In this document: piece by piece, positions 1-12,000 of the stretch | How the letters are laid out: the number at the start of each line of letters is the position of its first letter | Numbering within the stretch: position 1 is the stretch's first letter | Source: Cranoglanis bouderius | Lineage: Eukaryota > Chordata > Actinopteri > Siluriformes > Cranoglanididae | Assembly (NCBI GenBank): GCA_023630585.1 | Contig: CM042546.1 | Location: 23,510,310 to 23,574,309, forward strand | Length of the DNA stretch: 64,000 nt | Reading direction: 5' to 3' | Position numbers and translations under genes: made by a program | Notes under the pieces: model-generated | Told to the model about the DNA's origin: nothing | What the model saw: the letters and a program-made list of their open reading frames with translations, nothing else | The model's database searches: none

Positions 1-957
1 GACTGACCGGTGCTTCTTGTTACCCAGGTGTGTCCTGTTAGATTGATTGTTTAAACAATAAATAGCTCTGAACATCTACACTTGGTTTTAGCCTTCAGTT
101 TCACCTTGGAAGACTGTATTTGTTATTAAAAAGGATAAGCCAACATGAAGAACAGAGAGATGTTTTTGGGAGAAAAGCAAGCCATTTTGAAGCTGAGAAA
201 AGAGGGAAAATCAATTCAAGGCATTGCACAAACATTGGGCACAGCCTATGCAACAATTTGGAATGTCCTGAAAAAGAAAGAAACTACTGGTATACTGAGC
301 AACAGACACTGAACAGGCTGGCCAAGGAAAACAGCAACAGCTGATGACAGAAACATTGTGAGAGCTGTGAAGAAAGAGCCACCCCCCACCCCAAAAATAA
401 AACAGTCAGTAGGTACATTTACATGCAGCCAAATAATCCGCTAGTAATCGGATTGATGGCTCATGTGGCTTTAAAAGCCTTCATGTAAACACCTCAGTCG
501 ATCCGATTGTGTTCGAGCCTAGTGAAATTCCGATCAGTTTGAAAGGGGTGGAGTAGATCTGAATTAATCTGGTAAATAGGAAAAAATTAGCAATGTAAAC
601 AAATGAATCAGATTATTTTCTCAATCAGATTCAAAAATACCTTGTGCACATGCGTAGTGCAGTGGAACGTGACGACAGATGCTCTGTACTTGCGCAGTAG
701 TTTTGTTCGGTATATATGTAATGAATATTTGAATCAGATTGCAATGTTTAGGGTATATATAAACAGCACTTTTGGAATCTGCAATCGGATTGAATTAATT
801 TGGATTGATGAAAATGGGTAAACACACCACCAACAACCGCCATAGGGCAGGGGTGAAGGTATCACAATCCACCATCCGAACAAGACTTCGAGAGCTGAAA
901 TATAAAGGCCATACCACAAGATGAAAACCACTCATAATCAATAATTTGAGCCAGTTG
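1..957 (+). mobile_element. Tc1/mariner-like element, 5'-cut by window edge, split by a MITE
   Basis: This is the left piece of a Tc1-like transposon whose relatives lie at 12380-13231 and 55470-56694. A transposase N-terminus can be read from the ATG at 145: a lysine-rich helix-turn-helix region (MKNREMFLGEKQAILKLRKE) that stops at a TGA at 310. The reading resumes in other frames (GRPRK-like stretch). The homology breaks at about 415 and resumes near 833 with the stretch around 'ggcaggggtgaaggta', which the copy at 55470-56694 carries without interruption. The element is a pseudogene, and its left end is outside the window. Confidence 0.75.
415..833. mobile_element. Non-autonomous DNA transposon (MITE) nested in the Tc1 copy
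   Basis: About 420 bp of unrelated, non-coding sequence interrupts the Tc1 element. It carries several repeats of the 'aatcggatt/aatccgatt' type in both orientations, and its ends look like a degraded inverted pair (ggtacatttaca / gggtaaacacacc). No open reading frame inside it is convincing. The superfamily is not identified; a hAT- or piggyBac-like MITE would be a guess. Confidence 0.5.
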
Positions 958-1069
958 TGTTAGTGTTCACTAGTGTGAACACAGGGTAAATTCTGTGTGA
1001 TCATCTTTGCTTTTGTACTGGGTTTTTTTTTTTTTTTTTTTTAATTTAATTGAATTTTTTCTCTTTCAG

Positions 1070-4000
1070 ACGCCTTGCTCATGTGTCGGGTCACAGGTCG
1101 TACTATTTGAGGGGAGCAGGAGCCCAGCTTCAGATTGCATTACAGAACTTTGCTCTTGACCTCCTTCAGAAAAGGGTCAGTGCGGCCTGTGGGATAAGGT
1201 GAATGCTTAGACTGTTGAATACTCAGGATCCTAGCATGCAGTATTTTAATAAAAAAGGAACCTCTAACTTGGAGTTTGCATTTACGTAGCCTAACTGTGA
1301 CTCATGCATGTTTATGGTCTGTCTTATACAACCCCAATTCCTGTTTAAAATGTAAATAAAAACAGAATGCAATGATTTGCAAGTCTCATACACGTTATTC
1401 ACAATAGAACATAGAAAACATATCAAATGTTTAAACTGAGGAAATGTACCATTTTAAGAAAAAAAAAATTAAGGTAATTTTGAATTTGATGGCAGCAACA
1501 CGTCTCAAAAAAGTTGGGACAGGGCCATGTTTACCACTAAACTAGCGTCCCCTCTTCTTTTAACAACAGTCCGTATACGTCTGGGAACCGAGGAGACCAG
1601 TTGCTGGAGTTTTGGGAGAGGAACGTTGTCCCATTGATATCTAATACAGGATTCTAGCTGCTCAACAGTCCTGGGTCTTCTTTGTCGTGTTTTTCGTTTC
1701 ATGATGCGCCAAATGTTTTCAGTTGGTTAAAGGTCTGGACTGCAGGCAGGTCAGTTCAGCACCCTGACTCTTCTACTACGAAGCCATGTTGTTGTAATAG
1801 ATACAGTATGTGGTTTAGCATTGTCTTGCTGAAATATGCAAGGTCTTCCCTGAAAAAGTCGTTGTCTGGATGGAAGCAGATGTTGCTCTAAAACCTGTAT
1901 ATACCTTTCAGCATTGATGGTGCCCTTCCAGATGTGCAAGCTGCCCATTCCATAGGCACTAATGCACCCCCATATCATCAGAGATGCAGGCTTTTCAACT
2001 GAGCGCTGATATCAAGCCGGATGGTCCCTCTCCTCTTTAGTCCAGAGGACGCGGCATCCATGGTTTCCAAAAAGAATTTCAAATTCGATTCGTCTGAGCA
2101 CAGAACAGTTTTACACTTTGCCTCAGTCCATTTTAAATGAGCTTTGGCCCAGAGAAGACTGCGTCTAACTTTTTTGAGATGTATTGCGGCCATTAAATTT
2201 AAATTTATCACCTTATTTTTTTCTTAAAATAGTACATTTCCTCAGTTTAAACATTTCATATGTTTATGTTGTATTGTGAATAACATGGGTTTATGAGATT
2301 TGCAAATCATTGCATTCTGTTTTTATTTACATGTTAGTGTCCCAACTTTTTTGGAATTGGGGTTGTACTTCTACAAGCTTGCATAAAATAATCTTATAAA
2401 AAGCTTGCATGTAGTCTTCATACATGCATGTAACTTGTGCATATCCACTAGAGGGCAGTATCGCATGAACCACACCAGAATTTATGGAATTAAATAGCAA
2501 GAAACAAAGTTCTATGTTTCAATTAATATTCTTCCAGCACAGCATCAGGTAAGGGCCACTGCCACTTCTGGTCAACAGTTCAAAAGTTGCCAAGACACTT
2601 TACTTTGAATAAATATAATAATAAAATAATTTAAAAAGTTTCCCTGTGTGATGTGCTTGGTCACACAGGGAAACTTTAAATTATTTTATTATTATGTTAT
2701 ATTATATTAGTGTATACAGCCGTGGCCAAAAGTTTTGAGAATGACACAAATATTAATTTTTACAAAGTCTGCTGCCTCAGTTTTTATGATGGCAATTTGC
2801 ATATACTCCAGAATGTTATGAAGAGTGATCAGATGAATTGCAATTAATTTCAAAGTCCGTCTTTGCCATGAAAATGAACTTAATCCCAAAAAAACATGTC
2901 CACTGCATTTCAGCCCTTCCACAAAAGGACCAGCTGACATCATGTCAGTGATTCTCTCGTTAACACAGGTGAGAGTGTTAACGAGGACAAGGCTGGAGAT
3001 CACTCTGTCATGCTGATTGAGTTAGAATAACAGACTGGAAGCTTTAAAAGGAGGGTGGTGCTTGAAATTATTGTTCTTCCTCTGTTAACTATGGTTACCT
3101 GCAAGGAAACACGTGCAGCCATCATTGCTTTGCACAAAAAGGGATTCACAGGCAAGGATATTGCTGCTAGTAAGATTGCACCTAAATCAACCATTTATCG
3201 GTCATCAAGACCTTCAAGGAGAGAGGTTCAACTGTTGTGAAGAAGGCTTCAGGGCGCCCAAGAAAGTCCAGCAAGCACCAGGACCGTCTCCTAAAGTTGA
3301 TTCAGCTGCGGGATCGGGGCACCACCAGTGCAGAGCTTGCTCAGGAATGGCAGCAGGCAGGTGTGAGTGCGTCTGCACGCACAGTAAGGCGAAGACTTTT
3401 GAAGGATGGCCTGGTGTCAAGAAGGGCAGCAAAGAAGCCACTTCTCTCCAGGAAAAACATCAGGGACAGACTGCTATTCTGCAAAAAGTACAGGGATTGG
3501 ACTGCTGAGGACTGGGGTAATGTCATTTTCTCTGATGAATCCCCTTTCCGATTGTTTGGGGCATCTGGAAAAAAGCTTGTCCGGAGAAGAAAAGGTGAGC
3601 GCTACCATCAGTCCTGTGTCATGCCAACAGTAAAGCATCCTGAGACCACTCATGTGTGGGTTGCTTCTCAGCCAAGGGAGTGGGCTCACTCACAATTTTG
3701 CCTAAGAACACAGCCATGAATAAAGAATGGTACAAAAACATCCTCAGAGAGCAACTTCTCCCAACCATCCAAGAACAGTTTGATGATGAACAATGCCTTT
3801 TCCAGCATGATGGGGCACCTTGCCACAAGGCAAAAGTGATAACGAAGTGGCTCGGGGAACAAAACATCGACATTTCGGGTCCATGGCCAGGAAACTTCCT
3901 AGACCTTAATCCCATTGAGAATTTGCGGTCAATCCTCAAGAGGCGGGTGGACAAACAAAAACCCACAAACTCTGACAAACTCCAAGCATTGATTATACAA

Positions 4001-4340
4001 GAATGGGCTGCCATCAGTCAGGATGTGGCCCAGAAGTTGATTGACAGCATGCCAGGGTGAATTACAGAGGTCTTGAAAAAGAAGGGTCAACACTGCAAAT
4101 ATTGACTCTTTGCATAAACTTCATGTAATTGTCAATAAAAGCCATTGACACTTATGAAATGCTTGTGATTATACTTCAGTAACAGTAACATCTGACAAAA
4201 AGATCTAAAAACACTGAAGCAGTAGACTTCGTGAAAATTAATATTTGTGTCATTCTCAAAACTTTTGGCCACAGCTGGATATACTGTACCCAGGTGATCG
4301 TGGAGAGAATATAGAGAGATACATTATTACATATTGAGAT

Positions 4341-4423
<83 letters not shown>

Positions 4424-6041
4424 TCTCACAAAAGTGAGTACACCCCTCACATTTTTGTAAATATTTTATTATATCTTTTCATGGGACAACACTGAAGAAA
4501 TGACACTTTGCTACAATGTAAAGTAGTGAGTATACAGCTTGTATAACAGTGTAAATTTGCTGTCCCCTCAAAATAACTCAACACACAGCCATTAATGTCT
4601 AAACCGCTGGCAACAAAAGTGAGTACACCCCTAAGTGAAAATGTCCAAATTGGGCCCAAAGTGTCAATATTTTGTGTGGCCACCATTATTTTCCAGCACT
4701 GCCTTAACCCTGTTGGGCATGGAGTTCACCAGAGCTTCACAGGTTGCCACTGGAGTCCTCTTCCACTCCTCCATGATGACATCACAGAGCTGGTGGATGT
4801 TAGAGACCTTGCGCTCCTCCACCTTCCGTTTGAGGATGCCCCACAGATGCTCAATAGGGTTTAGGTCTGGAGACATGCTTGGCCAGTCCATCACCTTTAC
4901 CCTCAGCTTATTTAGCAAGGCAGAGGTCATCTTGGAGGTGTGTTTGGGGTCGTTATCATGTTGGAATACTGCCCTGCGGCCCAGTTTCCGAAGGGAGGAG
5001 ATCATGCTCTGCTTCAGTATGTCACAGTACATGTCACAGTACACTCCCCAGTGCCGGCAGCACTCATGCAGCCCCAGACCATGACACTACCACCACCATG
5101 CTTGACTGTAGGCAAGACACACTTGTCTTTGTACTCCTCACCTGGTTGCTGCCACACACGCTTGACACCATCTGAACCAAATAAGTTTATCTTGGTCTCA
5201 TCAGACCACAGGACATGGTTCCAGTAATCCATGTCCTTAGTCTGCTTGTCTTCAGCAAACTGTTTGCGGGCTTTCTTGTGCATCATCTTTAGAAGAGGCT
5301 TCCTTCTTCATTCAATTTGATGTATTTGGCGTATGGTCTGAGCACTGACAGGCTGACCCCCCACCCCTTCAACCTCTGCAGCAATGCTGGCAGCACTCAC
5401 ACGTCTATTCTGCAAAGCCAACCTCTGGATATGATGCTGAGTACGTGCACTCCACTTCTTTGGTCGACCATGGCGAGGCCTGTTCTGAGTGGAACCTGTC
5501 CTGTTAAACCTCTGTATGGTCTTGGCCACCGTGCTGCAGCTCAGTTTCAGGGTGTTGGCAATCTTCTTATAGCCTAGGCCATTTTTATGTAGAGCAACAA
5601 TTCTTTTTTTCAGATCCTCAGAGAGTTCTTTGCCATGAGGTGCCATGTTGAACTTCCAGTGACCAGTATGAGAGAGTGTGAGCGCGAAAACACCAAACTT
5701 AACACACCTGCTCCCCATTCACACCTGAGACCTTGTAACACTAACGAGTCACATGACACCGGGGAGGGAAAATGGCTAATTGGGCCCAATTTGGACATTT
5801 TCACTTAGGGGTGTACTCACTTTTGTTGCCAGTGGTTTAGACATTAATGGCTGTGTGTTGAGTTATTTTGAGGGGACAGCAAATTTACACTGTTATACAA
5901 GCTGTACACTCACTACTTTACATTGTAGCAAAGTGTCATTTCATCAGTGTTGTCCCATGAAAACATATAATAAAATATTTACAAACATGTGTGTGCTCAC
6001 TTTTGTGAGATTGTGTATATGTATGTATGTATGTATGTATG

Positions 6042-6074
<33 letters not shown>

Positions 6075-9000
6075 CAAAATAACTTGTCATTTATTTGTCA
6101 TTTGTCAGTTTTGTGTCACCAAATGCAAATCAGCTGTGCCATACATATGCCTGGTATAAGCCTTCAGAGTAAGGCCAAAAAACGTGCCTTATACAGGTGA
6201 TTTTCATAAACATACTCACATGAGTATAAAGAAAATCAGTGTTTCCAAAACTTTTGTGACTATGGCAAATAAAAAAAATTAGTTTGGCTTACACAAATAT
6301 TTACACACAACTTCACAAACATTTGAGGCCCACTGTGGGTACAAAATTCATATTCACACACAATTATATTTTATTTAAATAGCGTAATATACGTTCACTG
6401 GCCACTTTAATGCATTGAGCTGCTGGGACATGATTGGCTGATTGGATAATCAATCATGAATGTGCATGTGTATAGCTGTTTCTAATGTACTGGTTTGTGA
6501 GTGTAAATGTATACAGACAAACGTAAAAACTGTGGTTGAACTTATGCAGTGTGTTTAGGGTAACACAGAGCTGCTGTAGGAAGGAATTCAATTGATCCCT
6601 CACCCCCACCCCCAAATTTACAACAATGTTTTGAAGGTCTAGTTCATATTTCTGGCCTTACTCTGAAGTTTTATTCACAACAAACATTAGAAGCAGTTTG
6701 TTTTTTGGGGGAAAGAGGCACTTGGTGTCCAAATAGATACTGCAGTTTGGCCCACAACTGAGTGAATGATGAATGTTTTTTTCTTGATTTTCTCCCAATT
6801 TGGTCATTTGCCAGTTACCTCCCAATCCCCCACTAGCATACTACAGCTGCCACTTGGGAAAGGTGAAGGCTGGTACGGTAAAAAAGGCATGTGAAACCAG
6901 CCACAAACTTACTGATCTTCCAATGATGGGGCTATACTGTTGTGCCACTTGTGCCCTAGTTGTTGCTGCTTTTATTTATTTGTTTGTTTGTTTGTCACAT
7001 TCTTATAATACATTCTAAAATTAGGAAGATTAAATTCTCTATGATCATAGTCCAGAACCAATTTATCTAGGCTAACCATAGGGCTTTTATCATGCCAGAG
7101 GAAGCATCTCCTCAGTCTGTTGAGAAAGGAGAAATAAGACCATGGCAACAGGATAGGAAGTGACTGCAACAAATAGAGGAATTTGACTAATTTCATTAAT
7201 TTGTAAGAAGTAGGTCCATCCTTTTTTTTAAAAATTTTATTTATTTATTTTTTTACGTTGTCTGCCACCCTCACCAAAAGACTGGTATAGTTTGTGTAAA
7301 TTCTTTCAATTGCTATCTACATATATAGTATTTCAAACCAGCTGTAAAGCACTTGTACATGTAACCCACTGTCCCCAGAATATTCACATATAAGTAGACT
7401 TTTTGGATATTTTCATAAGACATGACATAAGTTTAATATGCTTTAAGTATTTTGCTGAAACACAGGAGAAATACTTTGTGTACCTTTCAGGGGTTTATCC
7501 CAATGGTTGTTCCAGACATGCTGAAAGGAGTCGTGTTTGTAAGTAGCTTTTCATGTCTTTCATAAGTACCAGAGCAATGAATTCAATTTTTTTTTTAATT
7601 CTATTTTTTAATTTCACTTTTTAAATGTTCATGCAATTTGTATTGTGTATCATGTCTGAACAAAATACACAAAATAGTGCCTTAAGACAACAGTTTAAGA
7701 CTTTCTTTCCTCAAGACACCTAACTCAACATTTCTTAAATTTGAACCTGTACCCCACCCACTTTGAAGAACAATTTAAGCTTGTGCGATGGAATGATTTA
7801 ATGGTGTCTACACGATTTTACACTACCATGATATCCAGTGACATTTACTCTGATTATATTATATTACCAGACCTGCCAACCTTTATGAATTTTGCGTAGG
7901 AGCTCCACAATTTAACAATGCGCAGTCTCAGACATGCTTAAACACTTTGAGCTGCAGATCAGCTTCACTTGCTCACTGTAAAAGGATTACAAACATACAC
8001 TGTTTTTAAAATGTTTACTGTGCATTACTGCAGAATCACCTAAAAATCCACCATCCCGATTTTCCAAAGTTTTCAAGATTACTGCTGGCAGAAAGCAGTT
8101 TCCAGCTGCACAGCTGATATTACAACGCCCTATTATTGGTGGAAATGCTTATTTTCCTGTCTAAAATCTTTCTTTTTTTTATGCTATTAGTTCTGAACGG
8201 TTAAATAGTTTATCACGATTTTTGAAATGTTAAATTACGAGCAGGGAGGAATCAGTATTGCACAAGACTAGAACTTTTGCACCCTAACTGACAATTTGCA
8301 TTCGTCTGAAGTTTGCCACTGGATGCCACAAACTTGTAAAGCCACTGTGACCCTCTTGGTTCATGTCCCTTTGCTCAGGAGGGTTGTGGGATGCAGCCTT
8401 ATGCTCACCACTCGCAGGTTTACTCTCTGGACCCAAGCCGCTTCCCCAACCTTAATCTTGCTGGGACGGGTGAAGTCGGAGTTGCAGGTAAAAAGCTGCA
8501 ACACAGTTTGTTTATGAATATTGTGTGGATTATCATCTGTAGCCTCTGTAGCTCCATTTTCAATTCCACTTTAAAGAATAATGAATTGCAGTTTTCAAAA
8601 GACTAAATAAAAAAAAAAAAAATTATCATAAAATAAAATACATATTGGATTATAATAAAACACAGTAATTTATGGTTTTCCTGATGCATCTTTTAAGGTT
8701 ACTTTATGGACCATGCTGTGAATTTGAAAGACCTGCCGGTAAGGTAAGAAAATCTTGCTGTATGTCCTGATATTCACAACATGGTGCTCTGTTGTAAAAT
8801 GTTGTTCAAAATGTATTGAATGATTCATATTTGGTTAAAATAGTTTTCTGTGCATGTGTTGTGCTTTAATTTTGAAGGACAGTGTGCAGTAGCACATGTT
8901 ACCGCGCAGAAACTGATACAGGCAGAGAAGCCTGGGGCCTCTACAGGGTTCATCACTTTAACAAGGTAATGTAGGGTTGAGTGACAGCAGTTATATTTTG

Positions 9001-12000
9001 TTATAAAATGGAATGAACATAAATGAGAAAAAAATCCATGTCCATCAGAGCTGATTAATGTTGATATACAGGTTATATTTGTTTCTTCTAGCATAGCTAT
9101 TTTATGTCTGCGAAATTTTAGAAAACAGTCGGCTCATTTCATTTCATCTTTCAGGTGGAGATGTTTGGTGTAACAGCTGATGAAACTGGTCAGGAGAGTT
9201 CTCAGTTGTTAGATGAGTTTGTGCTGTGGCAGAAGGAGATTTTCTCTTCACTCAAGCTCCATTTCAGGTTGTCAAGTAATTTAGTACAGTGCTCTGAAAA
9301 AGTATTTGCTCCATCCTGATTTCTTCTTTTTTTTGTGTATGTCTCATACTAAATTGTTTCGGAAATTAAAACAAAATCTAAGATAAAACAAAGGCAACCT
9401 GAGTAAACACGAAATACAGTTTTTAAATAATGTATATAACATTAAATAATGTTATATATTGAAGCAAAAAAGTTATCCAATACCAAATGAAAATGTATTT
9501 GCCTCTGTAATTACTAATTCCCCAAATCTATGAAACTGCATTCATAATGGGGTTCAGCTGGACTAGACACAACCAGGCCTGATTACTGCAAACCCTGTTC
9601 AATCAAATCAACACTTAAATAGAACTTTTTCAAAAGCATGAAGTTGGTTAAAAGCTCTTACCCAGTAACACACTATGCCAAAATTGAAAGAAATTCCAGA
9701 AATGATGTGGAAGAAGGTGATTGAAATACATCAGTCTGGGAAGGGTTACAAAGCTATTTCAAAGGCTCTGGGACTCCAAAGGACCACAGTGAGAGCCATT
9801 ATCTCCAAATGGAAAAACTCGGCACAGTAGTGAACCTTCCCAGAAGTGACCGACCTTCCAAAATTCCTCCAAGAGCACAGCAACTACTCATCCAGGAAGT
9901 CTCAAAAGAGCCAAGGACAACATCAAAGGACCTACAGGCCTCTCTTGCATCAGTAAAGGACACTGGGCAAAAATGGAAGAGTGGTGAGGTGAAACCCACT
10001 GCTAACCCAGAAGAACATTAATGCTCATCTGAATTTTGCAAAAACACACCTTGATGATCCTCAAACCTTTTGGGAGAATGTTCGGTGGACCGATGAGTCG
10101 AAAGTGGAACTGTTTGGAAGACGGGGTCCCGTTACATCCGGCATAAACCAAACACCAAATTCCACAAAAAGAACATCATACCTATGATCAAGCATGGTGG
10201 TGGAAGTGTGATGGTGTGGGGATGTTTTGCTGCTTCAGGGCAACTTGCAAAAAAGAGGGAAACATGAATTCTGCTCTCTACCAGAAAATCCTAAAGGAGA
10301 ATATCCGGTCTTCAGTCTGTAAATTGAAACTCAAACCCAACTGGATTATGTAGCAAGACAATGATCCAAAGAATAGGAGTAAGTCCACCTCTGAATGGCT
10401 AAAAAAGATAACGTTTTGGAGTGGCCTAGTCAAAGTCTTGACTTGAACACAATTGAGATGCTGTGGCAGGACCTTAAACAAGCAGTTTGTGCTCGAAAAC
10501 CCTCCAGTGTGGCTGAACTAAAGCAGTTCTGCAAAGAAGAGTGGTCCAAAATTCCACCACAGCGCTGTGAAAGACTGATCTCCAGTTATCGGAAGCGTTT
10601 GGTTGCAGTTATCGCTGCTAAAGGTGGCGCAACCAGATTTTAAGTTTATGGGGGCAGTTAGTTTTTCACATGGGTGATAGGTGTTGGATAACTTTGTTTT
10701 TTTTTTTTTAATTATTAATAAATAAATAACTGTATTGTGTGTTTACTCATGTTGCCTTTGTTTTATGTTGTATTTCGTTTGAAGATCTAAAACTATTTAT
10801 ACACAAAAACAGAAGAAATCAGGATGGGGCAAATACTTTTTCACAGCACTGTATGTATAGTCACTAGACGTTTTGATTAAGAAATATTGATCAGACTTCT
10901 TTTGATTGTTTATTGTAATTTCCTTCATATAATTAATGTTTATCTGAATTCCACTATTACATTAATTTTAAAAATGTCTTGTGAAATCTGGAACAAATAG
11001 GGTTTCTATAATGGTACTGTTGGGGCAACTGGGTCTGGATTTATTTGTCTATCTTGAACACATGATTAGTGAGATGGAAATAAAATATTTACATTTTGAA
11101 ATGAAATATAGTTTCAAAACATGCAGGTCTAAAGGTCAGTGGTATGTAGTGATACTCATTTGGAATGTGGATTTAGTCACTGTGTCCTGCCACTTTGTAC
11201 AGTGATTTTTGGAAGAATTTACAAACATGGCAAAATTAATTGCATTGAGTAGTCAGGCTCAACATTTCATGATTCTGAACATTAAGGAAAGCTGGAATAT
11301 AAGCTCTAATTTGCTTGAATATTAGCACACAATTTATACATACTGTACACATGTACACTTAATATATTTATACATACACTTTATTATATACAATTTATAC
11401 ATATACTTTATTAGGAACACCTGTAAATTTATGCAGTTATCCAATCAGCCAATCATGTGGCAGAAGCACAGTGCAAAAAATAGTTTCACTATTCAAATAC
11501 TGTAATACTTGCACTTCTAATGTGTTGTTTGATGTCACCCACTTCTGAAATGCAAGCCATGAGCAGATACTGTTGTACTGAAATCTGTGATATTTTGTAG
11601 TTATTTAGCAATTATTTCTTCATACCATTCCATTCCTGATTTGATCATTTGTTTTAAAGAAAGCTCTTTTTTGTTTCCTTCAAAGGGTTTTGGACATGCC
11701 CACTCAGGAACTGGGGGCACCAGCCTTCAGGAAGTATGACATCGAAGCGTGGATGCCAGGCCGTGGAAGTTATGGTGAGGTAAGAACAATAGTAGCAGTC
11801 CTAAATGATGCTTCAAATCTGGATTTCATTTGGATTTGCGTATAAAAATATTAGCCTTAGTTAATCCCATAAAGATAACCATAGCTCATTCAAGGTCTAA
11901 TGAGTTCCAGAAATGACAAATTAGAACATAACTGTAAATACAAGAACATGCGTACAAAGTCTACTGATGATATTTTGAGGTATTTATGGTCATTTTATTG

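Noticed and set aside
3113..3508. 131-codon plus frame
   Set aside because: It overlaps the genuine transposase frame of the Tc1 element; only its first codons belong to the HTH, the rest is a shifted frame.
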